A program made the translations under genes and the position numbers. A stretch of 64,000 nt of DNA from JAADHI01 sp964451325 (lineage in GTDB: Bacteria; Nitrospirota; Nitrospiria; SBBL01; JAADHI01), in NCBI GenBank assembly GCA_964451325.1, contig CAYVHO010000014.1, forward strand, positions 12,837 to 76,836, in the 5' to 3' direction. Every line of letters begins with the position of its first letter. The stretch's first letter is position 1. Shown here piece after piece: positions 8,466 to 16,660 of this stretch. The notes under the pieces were generated by a model. The model saw nothing but the letters and a program-made list of their open reading frames with translations, did no database searches and was not told the origin of the DNA.

Positions 8466-10460
8466 TTGGTTAAGTTTGGCAAGACTATTGCAAAAGCCGT
8501 CTTGGATGTTCCTGTAAAGATGGAATCTGCGGAGAAACGATTGCCCACGCTCATTGAAAAAATAGATGGCCTCGTTCGTTTGGGAAGACATGAAGCGGCA
8601 ACCTTGTTTTGTCAGATGCGTCTCGATTCAAATCCGAATGATTGTGATGCCTTGTATTTATCAGGGACAGTCCATGTGATGACCCAGGCATTTGAGTTGG
8701 GAATAAAGCCCTTTGTTCGACTCCTTGAATTAGAACCTTCTCACTTGAATGCCTGGACCAATCTGGGTGTTTGTTATTTGGGTTTGAAGCGTTTTCATGC
8801 GGCAGCAGATTGTTTTAAAAAAGTGCTTTTTTTTGATCCAAACAATGTAATGGCCAGAAATAATCTGGGTGCGATTTGTGCCGAGCAGAAAAACCACAAG
8901 AGCGCAGTACATCATTATGAAGAAGCCTTGAAAGTGACACCGGATGACATTGAAATTATGACAAATCTCACCTTGTCCTATCATGCGATTGGAGAAAAAG
9001 AAGCTGCCCTTTCTCTTGCATTGCAAATTGTAAAAACAGAGCACTTGGGACGGGCTATTTTTCCTCTATTTAATTTGTTCAATCGTTATTGTGCCTGGGA
9101 AGAAACGGCCGAAGTTTTGCCGAATCTCGTTCAAAAAATAGGGAATGAGAATGTGTCTGCAAATGATTTTGAACATATCAATTTAGCACTGCTCACGGAT
9201 GCTAATTTGAGCCCTGATCGGCTTTTTGAAATCTTGAAAAAAGCGGGGGGTTCGATTATATCGCTTCGGAAAGAAGCTGCTTTTCAGCACACTGAAAACG
9301 CGAGCGCGGCGGTAAAACGGTGGCGTGTTGGCTATCTCTCCCCCGATTTTAGAAAGCACGTGGTCCATCGGTTCATCTCTGGCTTGCTCAAGCATCATGA
9401 CCCATCTTATTTTGAAGTCTTCTGTTACTCAAACACAAGAGAAGAAGATGAACTCACAGCGAAGTATAGAAGACTTGCGGAGCAATTTATCGACGTTAGT
9501 TCTATGAATGATCGAGAAGTGGCCGAAAAAATTTATGCGGATGGGATCCATTTCTTAATCGATTTGTCAGGTTTTACAGAAGGCGGCCGCCTTCCTGTCT
9601 TGAGTTACCGTCCAGCGCCGGTGCAGATCATGTACCTGGGCTATCCTTATACTTCCGGGCTTGAAACGGTTGATTATTTTATGAGTGATTCTTACTTGGA
9701 TGGTCCTGAGAATTCGGTGTATTTTACTGAAAGCATGCTCAAACTGCCTGCATCGTTTGTTTCCTTTTTCCCGATTGAAAGGCCTGAAGTTGTGAATGAG
9801 CCCCCTTGTATTAAAAATCAGTGGGTCACCTTTGGCGTCTTGGTCAACCCCTATAAGCTAAACCCTGAAGTGATTTCCGTTTGGAGCGAGATACTGCAAG
9901 CGCTTCCCGGTTCAAAACTCATACTCAATCACCCTGAATACGATTTTGAGGTGACCCGTTCCAATATTCTAAAAAGATTTTTAGAGCATGGAATCGATTC
10001 GAAGTACATTTCATTTATTTGGCATTCACATCCTTCTGGAAACTTTCTTCAATATTACAATGAGATCGATATTGTATTGGATCCTTTTCCTGCGACAGGT
10101 GGCACAACAACAATTGACGCCCTTCAAATGGGGAAGCCTGTCGTAACGCTTGTCGGCGATGTGAATTACGAGCGGCTTTCTTATTCCATCCTAAAAAATG
10201 TCGGTATTGAACTGGATGACTTAATTGCATTTACTCAGACGGAGTACATCGAAAAGGCAATCGCATTGTCGCTTAATCCTGAAAGAATCAGGGTATTGCA
10301 CCGCAAAATTCCAGAAGCTTTGAAAACATCAATTTTGTGTGATCCGCCTCGTTTTACCCGGCAGATGGAAACACTGTATCTCGAAGCCTGGAAGAAAAAA
10401 TATGATTTTGTTCCTGTTTCAGCGTGTGTATTGCCTGTGAGCGAATCTGTTTCTGTGTAA
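8466..10460 (+). CDS. TPR-GT41 glycosyltransferase (SPINDLY/OGT-like)
   Basis: Probable protein O-glycosyltransferase of 664 residues. Residues about 25-215 are tetratricopeptide repeats (for example YLSGTVHVMTQAFELG, AWTNLGVCYLGLKRFHAA). Residues about 285-650 form a GT41 catalytic region with SPDFRKHVVHRFISGLL, SYRPAPVQIMYLGYPYTSG and FPATGGTTTIDALQMGKP, matching the nucleotide-sugar binding landmarks of OGT. The likely substrate is a protein Ser/Thr, and flagellin is the obvious nearby target; that link is inferred from position. The frame opens at TTG 8466 with no visible ribosome site, and ATG 8520 is an alternative. It ends 13 nt before a larger paralogue. The sugar donor cannot be told from sequence. 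Confidence 0.9.
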   Translation: MVKFGKTIAKAVLDVPVKMESAEKRLPTLIEKIDGLVRLGRHEAATLFCQMRLDSNPNDCDALYLSGTVHVMTQAFELGIKPFVRLLELEPSHLNAWTNLGVCYLGLKRFHAAADCFKKVLFFDPNNVMARNNLGAICAEQKNHKSAVHHYEEALKVTPDDIEIMTNLTLSYHAIGEKEAALSLALQIVKTEHLGRAIFPLFNLFNRYCAWEETAEVLPNLVQKIGNENVSANDFEHINLALLTDANLSPDRLFEILKKAGGSIISLRKEAAFQHTENASAAVKRWRVGYLSPDFRKHVVHRFISGLLKHHDPSYFEVFCYSNTREEDELTAKYRRLAEQFIDVSSMNDREVAEKIYADGIHFLIDLSGFTEGGRLPVLSYRPAPVQIMYLGYPYTSGLETVDYFMSDSYLDGPENSVYFTESMLKLPASFVSFFPIERPEVVNEPPCIKNQWVTFGVLVNPYKLNPEVISVWSEILQALPGSKLILNHPEYDFEVTRSNILKRFLEHGIDSKYISFIWHSHPSGNFLQYYNEIDIVLDPFPATGGTTTIDALQMGKPVVTLVGDVNYERLSYSILKNVGIELDDLIAFTQTEYIEKAIALSLNPERIRVLHRKIPEALKTSILCDPPRFTRQMETLYLEAWKKKYDFVPVSACVLPVSESVSV

Positions 10461-10473
10461 GAGGAGAGAAAAG

Positions 10474-13400
10474 GTGGCGAAAAAGAATCTCATCGAAAAA
10501 GCCGAGGCCCATGCTCATGCGGGTAGGGCGAAAGAAGCAGAAAGAATTTGCAAAAAACTTTTAAAGAAGAACCCAGATCATGTTGAGGCGATCTTTCTAT
10601 TAAGTGGCATTATGCTGATGGAAAAAAGATATACAGAATCCGAAGCCCTTTTACAAAAAGTTCTATCCGTAAATCCAAATCATGTTTCTGCTATGAATAA
10701 TCTAGGTATTGTTTATCGTGAGCATCACAAAAATCTGGAAATGGCCCGAGACCTTTTTGAAAAGGTCATTGCAGCCAAGCCCACACATTTCCGTGCGCTG
10801 ATGAATCTGGGCAATATCTATTCTGACTACGGTCAGGATGAGCGCAGTGAGGCCTGTTATAAAAAAGCGTTGAAGGTCAATCCGGGAAGCGCTGAAAATG
10901 CTGTGCTTTTGACGAATCTTGGCAATGTCTGTTTTAGAAAAAAAAAGTTTGACGAAGCAATTGATTATCTCGAGCGCGCACTCAAGCTTTCTCCCAACAA
11001 TACAGACATCATTCGTAATTTTTTGTTGGTGCACTACGGCAAAGGAGACAAACCTGCTCTGATGTCCATGATTGAAGAGGTTTTGAAGTTGCCGAATCCC
11101 GGCCGAGCTTATTTTCCGTGTTTTTCGTTTGCGAAGCGAAACTGTTTTTGGGCGATTTCTGAAAAATTATCAAAAAAGGTTGTCGCGCTTATTCTGGGAG
11201 GAACTTTTGACTACAGTGCTTTGGAGATGTCGAATCTTGATCTATTGGCGGCGACAGGTCTTTCGTCTGAAGATTTGTTGGCCATTCATCGCATCACCGG
11301 TCGAACGCTTGAGAGAAAGCGCATGGCTCCAGTTTATGCCTCCCATGAAAACGCTTTTAAAGAGACCTCTAAATTAAGGATTGGGTATCTTTCAGGTGAT
11401 TTTAAGCAACACGTCATTAATACCTTTATTCGAGGGCTTTTCAATTTTCACGACCGGGAGCGTTTTGAAATTTACTGTTATTCAAACACAGCAGATGAAG
11501 ATGGGACCACGGAACAATACAAACAATCAGCCGATGCTTTTGTCGATATTACCGGGATGATGGATGTCGAGGTCGCAGCGCGAATTCATGAGGATGGTAT
11601 TCATTTACTGGTGAATCTGGCCGGTTACACCTTAGGCGGTCGCATGGCCATTATGGCCTATCGCGCGGCTCCCGTTCAAATCATGTATCTCGGTTATCCC
11701 TACACCTCTGGTTTAAATGTGGTCGATTATTTTATTTCAGATCCTTATTTGGATGGACCCAAAAATGCCCAGTATTTTGTTGAAAAACAACTGCGTCTTC
11801 CTGAGTGTTTTGCAACTTTCGACAGGCTGAATGATAGGGAAATTGCGCCAGAACTTCCTTTTAGGGCGAATGGATATGTGACCTTTGGTTCTCTCGTGAA
11901 TAGTTACAAATTGACGCCAAAAGTGGTCCGTCTTTGGAGTCAATTGATGCAAAATCTGCCCAATTCTAGAATATTTCTTAATAATCCTCACTATGACTTT
12001 GAGCAAATGTGCCGAAAAATTAGGGATGAATTTAATCGACATGGAATTGAAGATGGGCGTGTCGACATCGTGAGTGAAAAACATAAAAGCGGTTTTCATT
12101 TGCGGTATTACAATGAAATAGACATTGCCTTAGACACCTTCCCCCTAACCGGAGGGACAACGACGTACGAGGCGCTTTGGATGGGTGTTCCCGTTGTGAC
12201 TTTGGTCGGAGATATCTACCCGCATCGCCTTTCTTACACCATTCTCAGTAACGCGGGCATGGATCTGAGTGAATTGATCGCCTTTACGGAGCAGGAATAT
12301 TTTGAAAAAACATGTGCCTTGGCAAAAAATCACGACAGAATGGAAGCGCTGCATCGGCTGATTCCAGATGCCTTGGATCATTCTATTCAATGCAATCCCG
12401 TCCGACATACACAACACATGGAAGCAGCCTATCTTGAGGCATGGCAGCAAAAATTTCCAAACCAGGAGATCAAATGGGGAAAGGAAATCAGGCAAACAGA
12501 CGATCCGAAAGAAATGCTGAAAAAGGCGATCGAAGCTGTACAGACGGGAGAGATGAATCAAGGAAAGACACTTTGTCGGAAAATTTTTAAGATCGATCCA
12601 GAAAACATTGAAGCACTTAATTTATTGGGAACAATTCATTTGATGGAAAAAAGTTACGAAATCGCTGCCGAATGTTTTGAGCTCGTGTTGTCAGTTTATC
12701 CTGAGGACACAAAGGCGCTCAATAACCTGGGTCTAGTGTGTTTAGAATATGACCGGAATTTTGACGATGCTGCAGACTATTTCAAAAAAGTGCTTGTGTT
12801 TGAGCCGAATCATGTCAATGCCCTAATGAATTTGGGGAATATTAGTCGATCACTTTACCAGCTTCAAGACGCGGAACAGTATTACCTGAAAGCCCTTGAG
12901 ATTGATCCAAACAATGGAAATGTGCTGAATAATTTGGGCAGTATTTTCTCAAAACTGGGGAAATATGCAGAGGCAAAAATATATTATGAGCAAGCACTGA
13001 GCTTCTTGCCAGAACAGTTTGAAATTCTCTCAAACTTGATGACGGTCAATCGAATTATCGGTGACAACCATAATGCGCTGAAACTAATTCCAAAGGTCTT
13101 GGAGATGCCGAATCCAGGCGCAGCTGTTTTTCCATCCTACAGTGCAGCAAAAATATATTGTCTTTGGGAGGAAGCGAATCAACTCTTGCCCAAGGTTCAA
13201 GGATTGATTCAAGAAGGAGAAACGTCATTCGACACTTTTCTTGAAGTGAATTTATCGCTTTTAGCAACGCCTGGTATTTCTTCCGCAACGTTTTTCGATT
13301 ACCACAAAAAAGCGGGGGATATTCTTGATCAGCGTCGCGAAGGTTCTACATATAGCGATTATCCAAAGGCCATGCAAAACAGAGATAAAATCAGGGTGGC

Positions 13401-15834
13401 TTATCTTTCCCCCGATTTTCATCAACATGTTATGAAGGTCGGGTTTCGTGGCTTGATGAACTTTCACAACCAAGATCATTTCGAAATCTATTGTTATTCC
13501 AATTCAAAGATTGAAGATGAAGTGACGGCAGAATACAAAGCCAGATCGACTTTTTTTATCAATGTAAGTGAATTGTCTGACCGAGAATTAGCAGCACGTA
13601 TACACGATGACGGTATTCATTTTTTGGTGGATCTGGCCGGATATACGACGAATACCCGGATTGCTGTCATGAGTTATCGACCTGCTCCTATGCAGATGAT
13701 GTATTTGGGATACCCCTATACCTCAGGTTTGTCTTCGGTCGATTATTTCATTACAGACCCTTATTTGGATGGCCCTAAAAATGCTGATTGTTTTAGCGAA
13801 AAGCAGTTGAGATTACCCGAATCCTTTTTTTCTGTGGGACATTTGAGTGATGCTCCGATTACGACAGACATCCCCTATATCCAAAATTCGTATATTACTT
13901 TTGGCTCGATGAACAATGCCTATAAACTCAGTCCCGAACTGATTAAGACTTGGGCTGAGGTTTTGCTTCAGGTGCCAGAGTCTCGAATGATTTTGAATCA
14001 TCCTAATTTTAGCCAGGAAGAAACGCGAAAACGCATTCTCAACGTATTTGAAGAAAACGGCCTTTCCGCAGATCGCATTGAGATTGTTTGGAAGACACAT
14101 CCCGAGGAGAGTCATTTCCTGTATTACAACGATTTTGATATTGTTTTGGATTCTTTTCCCGTGACGGGGGGAACGGGAACCATTGATGCGGTCTGGATGG
14201 GCACACCTTTGATTACGCAGGTGGGTGAGATCTATCCCCATCGTTTGTCGTATTCGATCCTTAAAAATATCGGGCTAGAGGTGGATGACCTTATTGCTTT
14301 TAGTACGGAAGAATATGTTTCAAAAGCCGTGGCACTTGCAAAGAACCCTGCGCGGATTATTGCACTCCATCGGGAGATTCCACTTCAACTCAAAAAATCG
14401 ATTCTTTGTGATCCTTACCGTCTCACACGACAGATGGAGGCCGCATATATCAAAGGCTGGAATCAAAAGTTTCCCGATCAAAAAATTGACATTAAGGTCA
14501 AAGAAAACACGATTGTTTATTTACCAATCAATTCTGGGCTTGAAATTGCCGTTCCAGATGCCCTTGATAACCCTGAGCATTATATCTTGTCAGAGCAGGT
14601 GGGTTGGTTCGATCCAGAATATGGATTTGCCTTGGATTGTCTTCAGCCGGGCATGAAGGTCTTGGATCTAGGAGCGGGTATTGGGAGTTTTTCTCTTCCT
14701 TTTTCAAAAATCATCGGTGCGACGGGGATCTGTTGGGCGATGACTGCTTCTTCAACTGAAGCGCAATATCTCCATTACAGTAAAAACCACAATCAATTGC
14801 TCCAGCTTCAGCCCAAAGTTTGCGACGTGGGAAGTATGGAGATTGATGCGGTCATGCAGAAAATGGGAGTGCATGACTTGGATTTCATGCGAATTGCTTT
14901 TGCCGAAGATCTCGAAAACCTTTTTTCAAAAGGAGAGGCCTTACTCAAGGGAAATTCCCCATTGATTATGTTTCGTATCAAAAAGGAAGACGATACGAGG
15001 ACGACGGCTGCTGTTTCAATGTTTAAGACCTTTGCATATCAAGCCTATCGTTATGTTCCCGGTTTGAACCTGCTCGTCCCTTTTGTTTCAGAACAGGATT
15101 TGGATATTTTTGCGCTAAATCTATTTGTTTGCAAAACAGACCGTGCAGATCAATTAGAAAAACAAGGGGTCTTGATCAAAGGGTTCAAGCCTTTGGTGCA
15201 ACTTCCTGGTTTTGAGGACAAGGCGTGGCAGGATTATGTCGGTGTCCTACCCTATTCAAATGACTTAAAAGAAGACTGGATTAATCATCCCATCAAAATG
15301 GAAGAATGGGAAAATTATTACACGGCCCTTAACCTGTTTGCCCAGGCGAAAAACCCTAAAAAATTACCTGAAGAACGTTACGCCGCTTTGAATTCATCTT
15401 TCGGCCTGCTTGCACTCTTGCTTAAAGTCAATGCGACTTTGCCCCGTTTGTTATCTTTGGTCCGTGTAATGCTCGAATTGGGGAAAAGAGAGGCCTCGGT
15501 CAACTTTTTAAATCAATTGGTTTCTCTTTTTGAGTCGGGTGACAAGATAGAGATTAATGAACCTTTCTTGGCACTTTCTGATGAGGATGCGGCCGTTGAT
15601 CCGGGATCGGATTTTGCCAAATGGCTTTTTGCTTCCGTACTCAAAACACGTGAGATGCGTCGGGCCTTTTCGACTTATTTTTCAGAAATGCAGTCTCTTT
15701 CTACTCTAGAAGCCATTCAAGAGACCGGTTTTGGCAATGCGCTGATTGAACGGCAAATTAAACTGATTCACGAACGATTTCCGGAGTTGTATACAGAAAA
15801 TACTTCAGAAAAAAAGAGGGTTGTTCTTTGCTGA
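10474..15834 (+). CDS. Tandem TPR-GT41-TPR-GT41 glycosyltransferase with FkbM-like methyltransferase domain
   Basis: A 1786-residue multidomain protein. The order is TPR repeats (about 1-215), GT41 domain 1 (about 300-655, YRAAPVQIMYLGYPYTSG and FPLTGGTTTYEALWMG), a second TPR block (about 677-870) and GT41 domain 2 (about 971-1330, YRPAPMQMMYLGYPYTSG and FPVTGGTGTIDAVWMG). A methyltransferase-like domain (about 1350-1570, motif I VLDLGAGIGSF) and a C-terminal region of about 200 residues I do not recognise follow. The two TPR-GT41 halves are clear internal duplicates and resemble the preceding gene. In the methyltransferase the usual FkbM K-I-D-x-E-G motif reads RIAFAED, so its activity is uncertain. 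It starts at GTG 10474 with GAGGAG 7 nt upstream. Its stop overlaps the csrA start, tying it to flagellar control genes. Confidence 0.9.
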   Translation: MAKKNLIEKAEAHAHAGRAKEAERICKKLLKKNPDHVEAIFLLSGIMLMEKRYTESEALLQKVLSVNPNHVSAMNNLGIVYREHHKNLEMARDLFEKVIAAKPTHFRALMNLGNIYSDYGQDERSEACYKKALKVNPGSAENAVLLTNLGNVCFRKKKFDEAIDYLERALKLSPNNTDIIRNFLLVHYGKGDKPALMSMIEEVLKLPNPGRAYFPCFSFAKRNCFWAISEKLSKKVVALILGGTFDYSALEMSNLDLLAATGLSSEDLLAIHRITGRTLERKRMAPVYASHENAFKETSKLRIGYLSGDFKQHVINTFIRGLFNFHDRERFEIYCYSNTADEDGTTEQYKQSADAFVDITGMMDVEVAARIHEDGIHLLVNLAGYTLGGRMAIMAYRAAPVQIMYLGYPYTSGLNVVDYFISDPYLDGPKNAQYFVEKQLRLPECFATFDRLNDREIAPELPFRANGYVTFGSLVNSYKLTPKVVRLWSQLMQNLPNSRIFLNNPHYDFEQMCRKIRDEFNRHGIEDGRVDIVSEKHKSGFHLRYYNEIDIALDTFPLTGGTTTYEALWMGVPVVTLVGDIYPHRLSYTILSNAGMDLSELIAFTEQEYFEKTCALAKNHDRMEALHRLIPDALDHSIQCNPVRHTQHMEAAYLEAWQQKFPNQEIKWGKEIRQTDDPKEMLKKAIEAVQTGEMNQGKTLCRKIFKIDPENIEALNLLGTIHLMEKSYEIAAECFELVLSVYPEDTKALNNLGLVCLEYDRNFDDAADYFKKVLVFEPNHVNALMNLGNISRSLYQLQDAEQYYLKALEIDPNNGNVLNNLGSIFSKLGKYAEAKIYYEQALSFLPEQFEILSNLMTVNRIIGDNHNALKLIPKVLEMPNPGAAVFPSYSAAKIYCLWEEANQLLPKVQGLIQEGETSFDTFLEVNLSLLATPGISSATFFDYHKKAGDILDQRREGSTYSDYPKAMQNRDKIRVAYLSPDFHQHVMKVGFRGLMNFHNQDHFEIYCYSNSKIEDEVTAEYKARSTFFINVSELSDRELAARIHDDGIHFLVDLAGYTTNTRIAVMSYRPAPMQMMYLGYPYTSGLSSVDYFITDPYLDGPKNADCFSEKQLRLPESFFSVGHLSDAPITTDIPYIQNSYITFGSMNNAYKLSPELIKTWAEVLLQVPESRMILNHPNFSQEETRKRILNVFEENGLSADRIEIVWKTHPEESHFLYYNDFDIVLDSFPVTGGTGTIDAVWMGTPLITQVGEIYPHRLSYSILKNIGLEVDDLIAFSTEEYVSKAVALAKNPARIIALHREIPLQLKKSILCDPYRLTRQMEAAYIKGWNQKFPDQKIDIKVKENTIVYLPINSGLEIAVPDALDNPEHYILSEQVGWFDPEYGFALDCLQPGMKVLDLGAGIGSFSLPFSKIIGATGICWAMTASSTEAQYLHYSKNHNQLLQLQPKVCDVGSMEIDAVMQKMGVHDLDFMRIAFAEDLENLFSKGEALLKGNSPLIMFRIKKEDDTRTTAAVSMFKTFAYQAYRYVPGLNLLVPFVSEQDLDIFALNLFVCKTDRADQLEKQGVLIKGFKPLVQLPGFEDKAWQDYVGVLPYSNDLKEDWINHPIKMEEWENYYTALNLFAQAKNPKKLPEERYAALNSSFGLLALLLKVNATLPRLLSLVRVMLELGKREASVNFLNQLVSLFESGDKIEINEPFLALSDEDAAVDPGSDFAKWLFASVLKTREMRRAFSTYFSEMQSLSTLEAIQETGFGNALIERQIKLIHERFPELYTENTSEKKRVVLC

Positions 15835-16121
15835 TATTAAGACGAAAAGCGGGGGAAGCCATTTCCATTGGAGATGAAATCCGTATTGTGATTATTGAAG
15901 TGAAAGGCAAACAAGTCAAGATTGGTGTGGAGGCGCCACTCGGTGTTCCAATCTATCGAGATGAACTGCTTCGAAAAATTCTTGCAGAAAATCAAGCCGC
16001 AGCCCAAGCCGTGCCGAATGTTTTAGAGGCGAAGGTTATCCTAGAAACATTTAAGGATATTCAAGGCATCCATTCAAGAAACAAGGATCTTTTTTCGAGG
16101 AATAACGATGATAAATATTGA
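15828..16121 (+). CDS. csrA: Carbon storage / translational regulator CsrA
   Basis: RNA-binding repressor that recognises GGA in hairpin loops. The first 60 residues or so match the family throughout: MLILRRKAGEAISIGDEIRI, then VKIGVEAPLGVPIYRDELL. The product has 97 residues, about 30 more than common CsrA proteins. The extra C-terminal part (IQGIHSRNKDLFSRNNDDKY) is charged and unfamiliar. The start is TTG 15828, overlapping the TGA of the glycosyltransferase, with GAGGG just upstream. The 3' end overlaps fliW by 14 nt. Its likely target is the flagellin leader downstream. Confidence 0.95.
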   Translation: MLILRRKAGEAISIGDEIRIVIIEVKGKQVKIGVEAPLGVPIYRDELLRKILAENQAAAQAVPNVLEAKVILETFKDIQGIHSRNKDLFSRNNDDKY

Positions 16122-16551
16122 GATCGATAGTGTCAAACTTGGAAAACTCTCGGTGAATCCCGATTTTCTGATCACCTTTCCCGAAGGAATTCCGGGCTTT
16201 CAAGGCATTAAAGAATATGCTCTCATTCCACCCGACAATGACAGTCCTTTTTATTGGCTTCAGGCCTTCAAAGACCCGGCACTTGCTTTTGTGGTGACAG
16301 ACCCTCTGTTTTTCAAAGCGGATTATCAGCCAGATTATCCAGAGGAAGAGATTAAATTATTGAATGTCGATGATGCAAACTCATTGATTATACTGGTTCT
16401 TGTCACCATTCCTCAGGGAGCGCCCAATCGTTCTACCGCCAATCTAATGGCCCCCATATGTATTAACCCAGCCAATCGTATCGCAAAGCAAGTCATTTTA
16501 CCTCAAAATAAATACTCCCACCAAACCCCACTTTTTTTACAAAAAACCTAA
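16108..16551 (+). CDS. fliW: Flagellar assembly factor FliW (CsrA antagonist)
   Basis: FliW binds CsrA when it is not bound to flagellin and so couples flagellin translation to its export. The product has 147 residues with the family landmarks FPEGIPGFQGIKEYAL, PFYWLQAFKDPALAFVVTDP and a NPANRIAKQVIL C-terminal region. ATG 16108 is preceded by GAGG at 7 nt. The start overlaps csrA, so the two are probably made together. The stop codon TAA lies inside the -35 element of the flagellin promoter. Confidence 0.95.
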   Translation: MINIEIDSVKLGKLSVNPDFLITFPEGIPGFQGIKEYALIPPDNDSPFYWLQAFKDPALAFVVTDPLFFKADYQPDYPEEEIKLLNVDDANSLIILVLVTIPQGAPNRSTANLMAPICINPANRIAKQVILPQNKYSHQTPLFLQKT

Positions 16552-16575
16552 AGTTTTTTTCTCATCTTCCGATAA
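16549..16575 (+). promoter_or_regulatory. Sigma-28 (FliA) promoter of flagellin
   Basis: TAAA (16549-16552), exactly 15 nt, then TCCGATAA (16568-16575). This is the E. coli-type sigma-28 consensus TAAA-N15-GCCGATAA with one mismatch. The -35 element overlaps the fliW stop codon. Transcription would start near 16582, giving an 80-nt leader before fliC. Confidence 0.85.
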
Positions 16576-16590
16576 GAGAAAGTGAAGCTT

Positions 16591-16616
16591 TGAAGAAGAC
16601 CTCGGTCTATTCTTCA
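16591..16616 (+). promoter_or_regulatory. Hairpin in flagellin 5' leader
   Basis: TGAAGAAGACC (16591-16601) can pair with GGTC (16604-16607) and TTCTTCA (16610-16616), leaving a 2-nt bulge. It lies between the transcription start and the CsrA site and may shape or stabilise the leader. Confidence 0.5.
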
Positions 16617-16620
16617 ATTT

Positions 16621-16654
16621 GGGCACGGATGTCCATCACAATAATCAAGGAGGA
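16621..16654 (+). promoter_or_regulatory. Candidate CsrA binding sites: GGA-loop hairpin plus Shine-Dalgarno
   Basis: GGGCA (16621-16625) and TGTCC (16630-16634) form a 5-bp stem with the loop CGGA. The core GCACGGATGT matches the published CsrA consensus ACANGGANGU at 9 of 10 positions. A second GGA pair lies in the ribosome site AAGGAGGA (16647-16654), 6 nt before the fliC ATG. This two-site layout resembles the hag leader of Bacillus subtilis, where CsrA blocks translation and FliW relieves it. The function here is inferred, supported by csrA and fliW immediately upstream. Confidence 0.7.
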
Positions 16655-16660
16655 TAAGAA

